DNA of 64,000 nucleotides from Limenecus sp048360435 (GCA_048360435.1 DBGCOP010000017.1:62001-126000); one strand, 5' to 3'. Shown: positions 43,333 through 53,649, counted from the first letter of the stretch. Made by a program: numbers and translations. The notes: generated from the sequence alone by a model not told the origin.

Positions 43333-43648
43333 TTAGTATTCTGGTATTTCAGAAGAACTTACCTCTACAATTTTAGGATTTTTCCAGAGCCTTTCGGATA
43401 TGTAGTTTTAGCTCTATATCTATCTGTGTAAAAACCAAATTCATCTTTCAAAGACGTATAAATGGTTTTTTCTTCATCCGTTTTTTTTGTTTTAACTATT
43501 ACATTGCGGTTTGCATTGTTATCATAAATAGATTCGTTTTCCACTTTATATTTTTTCCATTTGTAAGAACTTCTTCTTTAGAAATTTTTCTTCCATCTTT
43601 ATGCTATAATACGCCCCAATATCTCCAACCTATCCTATTAGGTATTAT
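43333..43648 (-). pseudogene. Broken gene remnant, or gene hit by homopolymer errors
   Basis: The 596-bp gap holds a coding-like stretch on the minus strand, in more than one frame. One frame reads NRIGWRYWGVL, an in-frame TAG, then HKDGRKISKEEVLTNGK. The next gives KVENESIYDNNANRNVIVKT and EEKTIYTSLKDEFGFYTDRY. A third gives KNPKIVEVSSSEIPEY and a stop. Adding one A to GG-A6-TAT and one A to GG-A5-TCC would join them. I do not recognise the product. It may be a true pseudogene or two sequencing errors in A-runs plus one nonsense change. Confidence 0.5.
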
Positions 43649-43716
43649 GATAGAGTTTCAGCAGTTTTATATTAAAAAAATTTGTTTTAACATTTGTTTA
43701 CAAACTCGTTCTCACA

Positions 43717-43758
43717 AAAAAAGAAGGTGTCTTTTAGAAACTTTGACACCTTCTTTTT
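43717..43758 (-). terminator. Rho-independent terminator after the M48 peptidase gene
   Basis: Stem GAAGGTGTC / GACACCTTC (extended by A/T pairs) with a 13-base loop, flanked by A and T runs. It lies 12 bp past the stop of the minus-strand M48 peptidase gene. Confidence 0.75.
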
Positions 43759-43770
43759 ATAATATTGTTC

Positions 43771-44616
43771 TTAATTTCCTGAAACTTGAATCAAACTGTA
43801 AGCAGAACTCCAAGGGTTTGTAGATTTTGCCATATTTCTCACCCTTTTGAGTTTTTGTGCTTGCAATTTTTCTTGTTCTTTTTTAGCTTTAGCCGTCTTA
43901 GATGCACTTGCTTTTCTGATTTTAAGATTAGCATAAATCAAATTCAAAGCTTTTTGATATGAATCTGTTTTATAATTAGCTTTAACTTGAGCAGGATAAT
44001 TATAGTTTGCATAATCATAAATATTCATAATTCTTTCTTCACAAGAAAGATTGTCATCCAATATTCCACCTTGAACAGCTACATCAGATTTATAAACAAC
44101 AGAAATCAAAGCCAAAGGATTATACTTTGCTGTCATCATCAAGTCTACTGCTGTTAAATCAGCTTCCTTGTCATTTTCTTTTGCAACCTTATTAGAGGAT
44201 ATTGTTTTTAAAAGACTTACTGTCGCAGCACCTTTTTCAGTTGAAGTTGTCGGATTGAAAGATGAAATTGCATTATTCAAGATTGAAGATTTAGCAGTAT
44301 GCCCGTTAACAAGATGTCCTATTTCATGTGCAACAACAGCAGCAAGTTCATTGTCATTTTCTACATATTTTAAATCACCGCTATATATATAAACAACTTG
44401 TGTATATGTAGACTCATTATTCATATTTTCATTATCAGTAACTTTAAAAGTAACCGTTGCAGGCATTTTGTTCGCCTTAACAATATTCTGACCAATTGTA
44501 TTCAAATGATTAACATTTTTAGTTTCAAACCAATTTGTTGATGTATTATATGAAGCAGCAAATACGCTCACTGAACTCATAAAAAAACATAAAACAATTC
44601 CAAATAATTTTTTCAT
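43771..44616 (-). CDS. Secreted M48-family zinc metallopeptidase
   Basis: A 281-aa peptidase with a Sec signal (KKLFGIVLCFFMSSVSVFA), so acting in the envelope. The zinc site is LAAVVAHEIGHLVNGHTAKS (His97, Glu98, His101), with the third ligand in DKEADLTAVDLM (Glu151). This matches the M48 family (Ste24/HtpX/BepA-like), with BepA-like soluble secreted members acting on outer-membrane proteins. GGGAG precedes the ATG. It lies just downstream of rpoC2, on the same strand, but with a terminator between. Confidence 0.87.
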   Translation of the reverse strand: MKKLFGIVLCFFMSSVSVFAASYNTSTNWFETKNVNHLNTIGQNIVKANKMPATVTFKVTDNENMNNESTYTQVVYIYSGDLKYVENDNELAAVVAHEIGHLVNGHTAKSSILNNAISSFNPTTSTEKGAATVSLLKTISSNKVAKENDKEADLTAVDLMMTAKYNPLALISVVYKSDVAVQGGILDDNLSCEERIMNIYDYANYNYPAQVKANYKTDSYQKALNLIYANLKIRKASASKTAKAKKEQEKLQAQKLKRVRNMAKSTNPWSSAYSLIQVSGN

Positions 44617-44654
44617 ACTTATACTCCCTTATACTTTAAAAATATTATAACAAA

Positions 44655-44689
44655 TAAAAAAGCGGCATCTATAAGACACCGCTTTTTTT
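44655..44689 (-). terminator. Terminator of the rpoB-rpoC1-rpoC2 operon
   Basis: A hairpin with stem AGCGG / CCGCT, flanked by A and T runs, lies 15 bp beyond the rpoC2 stop and before the M48 gene. The loop region is imperfect, but the flanking runs are strong on the minus strand. Confidence 0.65.
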
Positions 44690-44703
44690 ATTAAGAATAT
44701 TAA

Positions 44704-47700
44704 TTATTCTACCGTAAAATCAGGAGCTCCGAACATGCCTTCGATTTCTTCCAAAATAGCAGAAGGTTTGCGAGCATTGTTCTTTTGAGCTGCTCTTCTT
44801 TGTGCTTCTTTGTCTTTCTCTTCAGAAGCATGAGTTAAGTGGTAGTAACCTGTTCCGGCAGGAATCAATCTACCGATGATTACGTTTTCTTTAAGACCTC
44901 TTAACAAATCTTTCTTACCGTCAACAGCTGCCTCTGTAAGGATTCTTGTTGTCTCCTGGAAGGAAGCTGCTGATATAAAGCTTTCTGTATTCAAAGAAGC
45001 TTTTGTAATACCCAGAAGAACCGGTTCAAATGTAGCCGGCTGTCCGCCTGCTTCTTCAACTGCCTGATTTTCAAGTTCAAGCATTTGTATTTCAACCAAT
45101 TCACCCGGAAGAAGTTTTGTATCGCCTGATTCAACAACTTTAACTTTCTTTGTCATCTGACGTACAATAATTTCGACGTGTTTATCAGCAATTTCTACAC
45201 CTTGTGAACGGTATACTCTTTGTACTTCATCAACAAGGTATTGTTGAGCTGCTTCAATACCATTCAACCTGATTACGTCATGTGGGTTCAAAGGACCGCT
45301 TGTTAAAGGTTGACCAACTTTTATCTGTTGTTTGTCCTGAACAATAATGTTCGAATCAATAGGATATTTGATTTCTGTTCTGCCGTTTTCATTAACGAGA
45401 TATAATCTCGGAACATCATCTTCAATCTCAATTTCAGCAACAGCATCAAATTCAGCAAGAATAGCAGAATCTTTCGGCTTTCTACCTTCAAGAAGTTCTT
45501 CTACTCTCGGAAGACCCTGTACGATGTCACCTGTTTTTTGTCTTTCAAATACAAGGTTAGCTAACATATCACCACGTAATACGAGTGAACCTGAATCAAC
45601 CTGCAACATAGTACCCGGGCTGATTAAGTAAGGACGACCAATTCTTATGACAACAGAATCTTTGTTTACCGAAACGATTCTTCCCGAAATAGGAGCAGTC
45701 TCTCCGCTTTCCGAAATAACGCCGTCACGTCTTACAAAATCACCTTCTTTAACAACAGGTTTTGTTTTAAGTTTTACTGTTTGCTCAACATTATCAGAGA
45801 TAAGAAGCAATCTTCTCAAATCTTCTTTATCTGATTTATTGACAGCAACACCGTCATTTATAGCAAGTACCTGTGTTTTAGCAACCGGTTCTTTAGGAGC
45901 AATAACCTGACCGTCTTCAACAAGGAGTTCCGTTTGCAATGAAGCTTTATTTGTACCTTCAACTTCACGTCTAACGATTAAAGTTTCAAGTACAACCACC
46001 TTCAATGCATCATCTTTTGTCATTTCAACCATACCTTTTAAGTGGCTCAAATAACCCTGCATTTGAAGAACCAAACTTGTTCTTGTCAAAGTAGCACCAT
46101 CAAGGTTTCTTACTCTTGCGCCATCTTTGTACTGCAATTGAGTAACTGGAACGATGCTGATAGCTTCGTCTGTACTTTCAAACTCAATACTTACAGATTT
46201 TGGTTGTATATCAAATTGTTGTACAGGTCTTACAAGAATTTGAATAGGCTTGTTAGTAATTGAATCTTCATCCAAAGAAGTTACATCAATTTCTTCATCA
46301 AGATCATCGATTTCTAAATTCTCCTCTTCAGATTCAAGGATTGTTACGATTGAAGTTTGCTTAGCTTTAATTTTTCCGGCAATTACCGTACCTGCTTCAA
46401 CAACTTCACCCTCTTCAACTTTCAAATCGCCTATGTTATCCAGAGTATAAATTTCTCCGGGTCTTACAACAACTTCGTGGATAATATCATTAAATTCTTT
46501 AATTTCAACAATACCATCTATATGAGTATAAAGGTCTTTAACAACCTCTGTACCTGCTGTAACAAAAGTATTGTTTTCAACCATTTTCAAAGTTACATCT
46601 TTGCTGATTTGATGAACTTCTTCTGGAATGAATACGACTGATCCGGGTTTTGTAATGATTTGGTTTTCATCTACTTCTATACCCATATATCTGATTTCAC
46701 CAGAAGATTGAACAGAATATTCATCATCAATCAACTCTGCAATAATCATTCCATTTTCAACAGAAGTATCAGCAGGAGATTTAACAATGTATTTTTCACC
46801 TGTCGAATCTACTGTCCAGAATTGTTCTTTCTTAGTAGTTTCAAAAGTTGCATTAGAAGGAGCAATAGAAGCAATAACGATTGTCAATTCTTTACCTTGA
46901 ACAATTTTCTTGATTTTTTTACCTTCAAATTTTACTTCTTCAACAACAAGGTTTTCGCCAACTCTTACTTCACCGCCGTGTTCTGATGAAATATGAGTTT
47001 CAGCAAGTTTTTCACCTGTTTTGATTTTTTGGCCATCTTTAACAAGAATTTTTGAACCGCCCGGAAGGTTGTAGACGTCACCGCCTAATACCCATACAAT
47101 ACCGTTTTTGTTTGCAGTTCTTGAAACGTTACCTTGTCTGTCTTTCTTTTCATCTGCAACAAAATCTTCAAATAATACTTCACCTGACAAATCAGAGTTA
47201 ATATCCTTTGTTGCTTTTTCAGTCAAACGGCTTCCGTCGCCTGATGAAGCAGGTTCAAATTCTGCAATTTGATCACCTTTTTTTACAGACATACCATTTA
47301 CGACAAACATTTTAGCACCTGTCGGAATATGATATTTTCTTGTCATTTTAGAGCCTTTTAACTCAAGGTCACCTTCTTGTATGTTAACCTGAACAATATC
47401 ACCGTGACGTGTTCTCATTTCTTTTGTTTTTAATTTAGAAATAATTTCACCGTCAATATCCGCATCTATGTGCTTCATAGCACCAGAACCTTTAAATACA
47501 CCGCCTGTGTGGAATGTTCTCATTGTAAGCTGTGTACCAGGCTCACCAATTGACTGAGCTGCAATAATACCGATTGCCTCACCTACATCAACCATTTTTT
47601 GTGTAGTCATTGCCCAGCCGTAGCACTTGCGGCATACACCGTATTCAAGTGCACATGTTAATGCTGAACGAACTTTCAAAGAATGAAGATCAATTCCTTC

Positions 47701-48540
47701 AATTTTCTTGATATCTTCTCTGTCCATTGTTGTTCCTGATGCAACAACAACATTACCTTCAGCATCTTTGATATCTTCAGCAATTGTTCTGCCCAAAAGT
47801 CTTTCTTTTAAAGGTGCAACTACTTTTTCACCGTCTTTGATATCTGTCATTGTTATGAATTTTGTTGTATGACAGTCATCTTCTCTGATGATTACATCTT
47901 GAGCAACGTCAACAAGACGTCTTGTTAAATAACCTGAGTCAGCTGTTTTCAACGCTGTATCTACAAGACCTTTACGTGCTCCGTATGAAGAAATGATATA
48001 TTCAGTTACAGAAAGGCCTTCTTTGAAGTTTGATTTAATCGGCAAGTCGATGATTTGACCCTGTGCATCTGCCATCAAACCACGCATACCAACCAGCTGT
48101 GATACCTGTGAAAGGTTACCTCTGGCTCCGGAGAACGCCATCATATATACCGGGTTTAATCTGTCAAAGTTTTCAACTACCTGTTCTGTCAACTTAGCCG
48201 TTGTTTCAGACCATGTATCAATAACCTTTGTATATCTTTCTACTTCTGTAATTTCACCTTTTAAATAGCGATTTGTTGACTTTTCAATTTCAGCTTCTGC
48301 TTCTGCAAGAAGTTGTTTTTTTACGGGAGGTACACTCAAGTCGCTGATTGAAATAGTTGTACCTGATTTTGTTGCATATTTATAACCAAGGTTTTTCAAA
48401 TTGTTAGCCAATGTAGCTGCCTTTGAGCCGCCGTACTCAAGATAAACTTGAGCGAGAAGGTTATTCAATGCTTTTTTGTTCACAATCTGGTTTATGAACT
48501 CCATTGTTTTTTTATTATGTTTTTGAATTAATGTATCCAT
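44704..48540 (-). CDS. rpoC2: RNA polymerase beta' subunit C-terminal part, RpoC2
   Basis: The second half of the split beta' subunit, as in Cyanobacteria and plastids. It starts with the segment MEFINQIVNKKALNNLLAQV and LKNLGYKYATKSGTTISISD seen at the start of cyanobacterial RpoC2. The trigger-loop part SIGEPGTQLTMRTFHTGGVF is followed by an insertion of about 600 residues of beta-barrel-like repeats before GLPRVEELLEGRKPKDSAIL; this is the SI3 insertion. The end has EPVLLGITKASLNTESFISA and SFQETTRILTEAAVDGKKD. At 1278 aa it is in the cyanobacterial range. It forms the core with rpoB and rpoC1, 56 bp downstream of rpoC1. Confidence 0.96.
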   Translation of the reverse strand: MDTLIQKHNKKTMEFINQIVNKKALNNLLAQVYLEYGGSKAATLANNLKNLGYKYATKSGTTISISDLSVPPVKKQLLAEAEAEIEKSTNRYLKGEITEVERYTKVIDTWSETTAKLTEQVVENFDRLNPVYMMAFSGARGNLSQVSQLVGMRGLMADAQGQIIDLPIKSNFKEGLSVTEYIISSYGARKGLVDTALKTADSGYLTRRLVDVAQDVIIREDDCHTTKFITMTDIKDGEKVVAPLKERLLGRTIAEDIKDAEGNVVVASGTTMDREDIKKIEGIDLHSLKVRSALTCALEYGVCRKCYGWAMTTQKMVDVGEAIGIIAAQSIGEPGTQLTMRTFHTGGVFKGSGAMKHIDADIDGEIISKLKTKEMRTRHGDIVQVNIQEGDLELKGSKMTRKYHIPTGAKMFVVNGMSVKKGDQIAEFEPASSGDGSRLTEKATKDINSDLSGEVLFEDFVADEKKDRQGNVSRTANKNGIVWVLGGDVYNLPGGSKILVKDGQKIKTGEKLAETHISSEHGGEVRVGENLVVEEVKFEGKKIKKIVQGKELTIVIASIAPSNATFETTKKEQFWTVDSTGEKYIVKSPADTSVENGMIIAELIDDEYSVQSSGEIRYMGIEVDENQIITKPGSVVFIPEEVHQISKDVTLKMVENNTFVTAGTEVVKDLYTHIDGIVEIKEFNDIIHEVVVRPGEIYTLDNIGDLKVEEGEVVEAGTVIAGKIKAKQTSIVTILESEEENLEIDDLDEEIDVTSLDEDSITNKPIQILVRPVQQFDIQPKSVSIEFESTDEAISIVPVTQLQYKDGARVRNLDGATLTRTSLVLQMQGYLSHLKGMVEMTKDDALKVVVLETLIVRREVEGTNKASLQTELLVEDGQVIAPKEPVAKTQVLAINDGVAVNKSDKEDLRRLLLISDNVEQTVKLKTKPVVKEGDFVRRDGVISESGETAPISGRIVSVNKDSVVIRIGRPYLISPGTMLQVDSGSLVLRGDMLANLVFERQKTGDIVQGLPRVEELLEGRKPKDSAILAEFDAVAEIEIEDDVPRLYLVNENGRTEIKYPIDSNIIVQDKQQIKVGQPLTSGPLNPHDVIRLNGIEAAQQYLVDEVQRVYRSQGVEIADKHVEIIVRQMTKKVKVVESGDTKLLPGELVEIQMLELENQAVEEAGGQPATFEPVLLGITKASLNTESFISAASFQETTRILTEAAVDGKKDLLRGLKENVIIGRLIPAGTGYYHLTHASEEKDKEAQRRAAQKNNARKPSAILEEIEGMFGAPDFTVE

Positions 48541-48596
48541 TTTTTCTTTTCTTCCCTCTAGTTTGTAATCTAGTGTCCCTTAAAGGTGTGGGCTCA

Positions 48597-50315
48597 CTAT
48601 GAAGATAACGAGTTTCTTACAGTTTCATTAAAGATGATTCTGCCGACTGTTGTTTCGATTCTTTCACCTTTTTCATCTCTGACAATAATTTTGTCATGAA
48701 GGTCAATAATCTTAGCTTCTAGTGCAGAAATTGCATCGTCAAAGCTGTAAAAATAGCCTTTAATTTCATCATCTCCATCATGATTTTTCAAGATAGTCAG
48801 GTAGTACATACCCAATACCATATCCTGTGTAGGAGTGATAATAGGTTTACCTGTTGCAGGAGCGAGGATGTTGTTAGTAGCTAACATTAACATTCTTGCT
48901 TCTGTTTGAGCCTCAATTGAAAGAGGAACGTGAACAGCCATTTGGTCACCGTCGAAGTCAGCGTTGAATGCTGTACATACAAGAGGGTGAAGCTGGATAG
49001 CTCTTCCTTCAACCAATTTAGGTTCAAATGCCTGAATACCCAGTCTGTGAAGAGTAGGAGCACGGTTAAGCATAACCGGGTGTCCGTCAATTACTTCTTC
49101 CAAGATATCCCAAACTACGGGTTCAGAACGTTCAATTTTCTTTTTAGCTGATTTGATATTTTGTACCAAACCGCGTTCAATTAATTTATTAACAACGAAA
49201 GGTTTGAACAGCTCAATAGCCATTTCTTTAGGCAAACCGCACTGATTCAACTCAAGGCTCGGACCTACTACGATAACGGAACGGCCTGAGTAGTCAACAC
49301 GTTTACCCAGCAAGTTTTGTCTGAAACGACCCTGTTTACCTTCGATAATATTTGATAATGATTTTAACGGTCTGTTGTTAGGACCAACAACAGTTCTGCC
49401 TCTTCTGCCGTTGTCAATAAGAGCGTCAACAGCTTCTTGAAGCATACGTTTTTCGTTTCTTACTATGATTTCGGGAGCACCCATTTCAAGCAATCTCAAC
49501 AAACGGTTGTTTCTGTTGATAACACGTCTGTACAAGTCGTTTAAGTCAGATGTTGCAAAACGTCCGCCGTCCAATTGAACCATAGGTCTCAAGTCCGGAG
49601 GAGTAACAGGAAGAACATCCATAATCATCCAGGTCGGTTCTGTATTAGACGCAATCAAAGATTCTATAAGTCTTAATCTCTTGATTAATTTTGCTCTTTT
49701 TTGAACAGAACCGCCCGCCTGAGCCAACTCACCTCTGATTTCTTCAACGAGTTCTGTCATATTGATTTCGCCAAGAAGTTCTTTTATAGCTTCAGCACCG
49801 ATGCCTACTTTCAGAGCAGATTCTTCATTTTCGATGATAAAGTCTTCATATTCTTCTTCTGAAAGCAACTGATATTTTTTGAAGCCTGAATCAGCAGGTT
49901 CGATTACAACATAATTGTTGAAATAGATAACCTGTTCAAGATCTTTTAAAGACATATCCAAAAGTAATCCGAGATATGAAGGAATACCCTTCAAGAACCA
50001 GATATGAGAAACAGGCGCAGCCAGTTTAATATGACCCATTCTGTGTCTTCTTACTTTTGAGTCGGTAACTTCAACGCCGCAACGTTCACAGATGATACCT
50101 TTATGTCTTACTCTTTTATATTTACCGCAATAGCATTCCCAGTCCTTTGTAGGTCCAAAAATTCTTTCGCAGAACAAACCGTCTCTCTCTGGTTTCAAAG
50201 TACGGTAGTTTATTGTTTCCGGTTTTGTAATTTCACCGTATGACCATTTCAGTATACGCTCCGGAGAAGCGATACTAATTCGTATATAGTCAAAATAATC
50301 TATACTTGTAGACAA
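48597..50315 (-). CDS. rpoC1: RNA polymerase gamma subunit (beta' N-terminal part), RpoC1
   Basis: The first half of the split beta' subunit. The zinc site is CYCGKYKRVRHKGIICERCG. RMGHIKLAAPVSHIWFLKGI, FRQNLLGKRVDYSGRSVIVV and HRLGIQAFEPKLVEGRAIQL are conserved core regions. The active centre, which holds the catalytic magnesium, is FNADFDGDQMAVHVPL. The protein ends soon after the GMYYLTILK region, as cyanobacterial gamma does. Its stop and the RpoC2 start are 56 bp apart, with no reading-through frame, so this is a true gene split. It lies 19 bp after rpoB. Confidence 0.97.
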   Translation of the reverse strand: MSTSIDYFDYIRISIASPERILKWSYGEITKPETINYRTLKPERDGLFCERIFGPTKDWECYCGKYKRVRHKGIICERCGVEVTDSKVRRHRMGHIKLAAPVSHIWFLKGIPSYLGLLLDMSLKDLEQVIYFNNYVVIEPADSGFKKYQLLSEEEYEDFIIENEESALKVGIGAEAIKELLGEINMTELVEEIRGELAQAGGSVQKRAKLIKRLRLIESLIASNTEPTWMIMDVLPVTPPDLRPMVQLDGGRFATSDLNDLYRRVINRNNRLLRLLEMGAPEIIVRNEKRMLQEAVDALIDNGRRGRTVVGPNNRPLKSLSNIIEGKQGRFRQNLLGKRVDYSGRSVIVVGPSLELNQCGLPKEMAIELFKPFVVNKLIERGLVQNIKSAKKKIERSEPVVWDILEEVIDGHPVMLNRAPTLHRLGIQAFEPKLVEGRAIQLHPLVCTAFNADFDGDQMAVHVPLSIEAQTEARMLMLATNNILAPATGKPIITPTQDMVLGMYYLTILKNHDGDDEIKGYFYSFDDAISALEAKIIDLHDKIIVRDEKGERIETTVGRIIFNETVRNSLSS

Positions 50316-50334
50316 TTTATTATCTCCTTATTAG

Positions 50335-53300
50335 TTATTCTTTAAATGTGGTAGGTGTTTCAAAGAAGTTAATATTTAACAGTTCCGAATCAATATCAGA
50401 AAGTGTTCTCTTAGCTGCTGATTTTCTCAAATCATCAGTATCAGACATTAAGTCAACTTCTTCACCGCCTTTTTTAGCAACAGTGATATCCAAACCGATA
50501 GACTGAAGTTCTCTAACGAGTACTTTAAACGATTCTGGGATACCCGGTCTTGGGATGTTGTCACCTTTAACGATTGCTTCGTATGCTCTTGATCGTCCGT
50601 TAACATCGTCTGATTTGATAGTTAACATCTCTTGAAGAGTATAAGCAGCACCGTAAGCTTCTAACGCCCAAACCTCCATCTCACCGAATCTTTGACCGCC
50701 GAATTGAGCTTTACCACCCAACGGTTGTTGTGTAACAAGTGAGTATGGACCTGTGCTTCTTGCGTGAATTTTGTCATCTACAAGGTGAACAAGTTTCAAT
50801 ACATAAGTCAAACCAACTGCAACAGGTCTGTCAAACGGTTCACCGGTTCTTCCGTCGATAAGTCTGACCTTACCGTCTTCGCCAACCCAGTCAACGCCCA
50901 TTTTCTTAATACCTTTGAGCAGTTCTTCTTTGGTAACTTTTTCTGACATACCGTCACCGTACATTTCATCAAATGATGGGGCTTCGTAGTATTCCTTATT
51001 CAAGTATGCCGCCATACCTAGCAAGTTTTCATAAGTTTGGCCTACGTTCATACGGGAAGGTACACCAAGCGGGTTCAAAACTACATCAACAGGGGTTCCG
51101 TCAGGCAAGAAAGGCATATCTTCTTTTGGAAGAATTCTAGAAACAATACCTTTATTTCCGTGACGACCTGAAAGTTTATCACCAACAGATACCTTACGTT
51201 TTTGAGCAATGTAAACTCTGATAACTGTGTTAGCTCCCGGAGGCAGCTCATCGCCTTTTTCTCTGTCAAATACTTTAACGTCGACTACGCGTCCGCCTTC
51301 TCCGTGAGGAACTCTTAATGAGTTATCTTTTACATCTCTTGCTTTTTCAGCAAAGATTGCTCTTAATAGTTTTTCTTCAGGTGGGTGTTCAGATTCACCT
51401 TTCGGTGTAACTTTACCAACCAGAATATCGTCAGCGTAAACTCTTGCACCGATTCTTACGATACCTCTTTCGTCTAAATGGCGAAGAGATTCTTCAGAAA
51501 CGTTCGGAACTTCTCTTGTGATTTCTTCTGGTCCTAGTTTTGTCTGACGAGCATCTATTTCTAATTTTTCAATGTGGACTGAAGTGAAAATATCATCGTG
51601 AACACATCTTTCTGAAAGAAGAATAGCATCCTCGTAGTTATAGCCTTCCCAAGGCATATAAGCAAGAAGCACGTTCTTACCGAGTGAAAGTTCACCGCAG
51701 TGTGTAGAAGCACCGTCTGCAATTACATCACCTGCTTTAACTTCGTCACCGTCTCTTACAATAGGTTTCTGGTTAATACAAGTGTCCTGGTTACTTCTAA
51801 CATATTTCATCAATTGTATTCTGTGAAGCTTATTTTCTTTATCTCTGATATATATTTCTTCACCGACTACTTTTTCTACTGTACCGTCACAAGGTGCAAC
51901 AGCAACCATACCTGAATCTTTTGCAGCTCTCTTTTCAAGACCTGTACCAACAACCGGACGGTCTGTGATAAGAAGAGGCACTGATTGACGCTGCATGTTA
52001 GAACCCATCAAGGCACGGTTTGCGTCATCATGTTCAATAAACGGAATCAATGATGTAGCAACAGAGAAAATCTGAATCGGAGATACACCGATAAAGTCAA
52101 CTCTGTTTGCTTCGGACATTGTAAATTCAGATCTGTAACGGCAAGGTACATAAGGATATTTAATGCTTCGGTCTTCATTCAATTCAAGGTCGGCAGGAGC
52201 AATACGAAGGTTGTCTTCTTCATCTGCAGTTAAGTAATGAACTTCGTCTGTTACAACGCCGTCTTTAACAGCAAAGAATGGAGATTCGATAAAGCCGTAA
52301 TCGTTAACTTTTGCGTGAGTAGCAAGAGAACCGATAAGACCTGCGTTCGGACCTTCAGGAGTTTCAACCGGACAAATACGTCCATAGTGAGAAGGGTGAA
52401 TGTCACGAACAGCAAAGCCTGCTCTTTCTCTAACCAAACCGCCGGGCCCGAGAGCTGATATACGTCTTTTGTGAGTCAACTCTGCCAACGGGTTAATCTG
52501 GTCCATGAACTGTGACAACTGAGATGAACCAAAGAACTCTTTCAATGAAGCAACTAAAGGTTTAGTGTTCAAGAGGTTCAAAGGTGTAAGAGTATCAGAG
52601 TCTTGAAGAGTCATTCTTTCTTTGACGATTCTTTCAATTCTTGAAAGACCGACTCTGAATTGGTTTTGCAGCAATTCACCGACTGAACGGATTCTTCTGT
52701 TTCCGAGGTGGTCAATATCGTCTACCGAACCTTCATCATAAGTTAAGTTAATTAAGTATTCGATTGAAGCTACCAAATCCTGAACAGTGATTGTTCTTTG
52801 AGTTTCCGGCAGGTTCAAACCGAGTTTTTTATTTAATTTATAACGACCTACACGACCGATATCATATTTCTTTTCGTCAAAGAAACGAGCTTCAAGGATA
52901 GAACGTCCGCCTGCGGCTGAAGCAGGGTCTCCGGGTCTAAGTTTTTTATAAATTTCAATTAATGCATCATCTGTTGTTTCTGTCGTATCTTTGTCCAGAG
53001 TCTTTTTCAAGAACTCTGCGTGTGTAAACAAAGTTTCCATTTCAGAAACAGTGATACCCAGAGCTTTCAACAATGTTGTAGCTAAGATTTTTCTGTTTTT
53101 ATCAATTTTTACATAGATGTTATCATTAGCATCTGTTTCTATTTTTAACCAAGCACCTCTGTTAGGAATAAGAGTTGCATTATACAAACGCTTACCGGTC
53201 GGAGAGATTTCACGTTTGAAATACACGCCGGGCGAACGAACGATTTGAGAAACGATTACACGTTCGGCACCGTTTACAATGAATGTACCTTTGTCAGTCA

Positions 53301-53649
53301 TTGTCGGAATGTCGCCAATGTAAACTTCCTGTTCTTTTATTTCACCTGTGTCACGGTTAACCAATCTGACCATTACACGGAGTTGTTTTGCATAAGTAGC
53401 ATCGTGGATACGGGCTTCTTCAATTGTATACTTTGGATTATCAAAAGTATAATTAGGAAGAAAGTGTAATTCCAAACGACCTGTATAGTCTTTAATAGGA
53501 GAGAATGAAAGCAATTCTTCCTTCAATCCTTCTTTAAGAAACCATTCAAAAGAATTCTTTTGAACTTCAATAAGATCAGGTAAATCATCCAATCTGGTAT
53601 TAGGGATACCCATTGGTGTTACTCTGGTTGCTTGATTTGTTGTCGACAT
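50335..53649 (-). CDS. rpoB: RNA polymerase beta subunit
   Basis: Core subunit that holds the upstream DNA and rifampicin pocket. Conserved regions include GTFIVNGAERVIVSQIVRSP, SSQLSQFMDQINPLAELTHK with RRISALGPGGLVRERAGFAV (the rifampicin cluster), CPVETPEGPNAGLIGSLATH, MPWEGYNYEDAILLSERCVH and KLSGRHGNKGIVSRILPKED. It ends with GKAQFGGQRFGEMEVWALEA and a short acidic tail. At 1104 aa it is the short type without the long E. coli insertions. First gene of the operon, with no ribosomal-protein genes directly upstream. Confidence 0.97.
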   Translation of the reverse strand: MSTTNQATRVTPMGIPNTRLDDLPDLIEVQKNSFEWFLKEGLKEELLSFSPIKDYTGRLELHFLPNYTFDNPKYTIEEARIHDATYAKQLRVMVRLVNRDTGEIKEQEVYIGDIPTMTDKGTFIVNGAERVIVSQIVRSPGVYFKREISPTGKRLYNATLIPNRGAWLKIETDANDNIYVKIDKNRKILATTLLKALGITVSEMETLFTHAEFLKKTLDKDTTETTDDALIEIYKKLRPGDPASAAGGRSILEARFFDEKKYDIGRVGRYKLNKKLGLNLPETQRTITVQDLVASIEYLINLTYDEGSVDDIDHLGNRRIRSVGELLQNQFRVGLSRIERIVKERMTLQDSDTLTPLNLLNTKPLVASLKEFFGSSQLSQFMDQINPLAELTHKRRISALGPGGLVRERAGFAVRDIHPSHYGRICPVETPEGPNAGLIGSLATHAKVNDYGFIESPFFAVKDGVVTDEVHYLTADEEDNLRIAPADLELNEDRSIKYPYVPCRYRSEFTMSEANRVDFIGVSPIQIFSVATSLIPFIEHDDANRALMGSNMQRQSVPLLITDRPVVGTGLEKRAAKDSGMVAVAPCDGTVEKVVGEEIYIRDKENKLHRIQLMKYVRSNQDTCINQKPIVRDGDEVKAGDVIADGASTHCGELSLGKNVLLAYMPWEGYNYEDAILLSERCVHDDIFTSVHIEKLEIDARQTKLGPEEITREVPNVSEESLRHLDERGIVRIGARVYADDILVGKVTPKGESEHPPEEKLLRAIFAEKARDVKDNSLRVPHGEGGRVVDVKVFDREKGDELPPGANTVIRVYIAQKRKVSVGDKLSGRHGNKGIVSRILPKEDMPFLPDGTPVDVVLNPLGVPSRMNVGQTYENLLGMAAYLNKEYYEAPSFDEMYGDGMSEKVTKEELLKGIKKMGVDWVGEDGKVRLIDGRTGEPFDRPVAVGLTYVLKLVHLVDDKIHARSTGPYSLVTQQPLGGKAQFGGQRFGEMEVWALEAYGAAYTLQEMLTIKSDDVNGRSRAYEAIVKGDNIPRPGIPESFKVLVRELQSIGLDITVAKKGGEEVDLMSDTDDLRKSAAKRTLSDIDSELLNINFFETPTTFKE

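Noticed and set aside
48541..48596. Frameshift or sequencing error splitting rpoC
   Set aside because: The split lies where cyanobacterial rpoC1 and rpoC2 separate, and RpoC2 starts with its typical first residues, so it is a natural split.
44704..53649. Many 60-110 codon frames on the plus strand opposite rpoB, rpoC1 and rpoC2
   Set aside because: They lack ribosome-binding sites and sensible protein sequence and mirror the codons of the polymerase genes.
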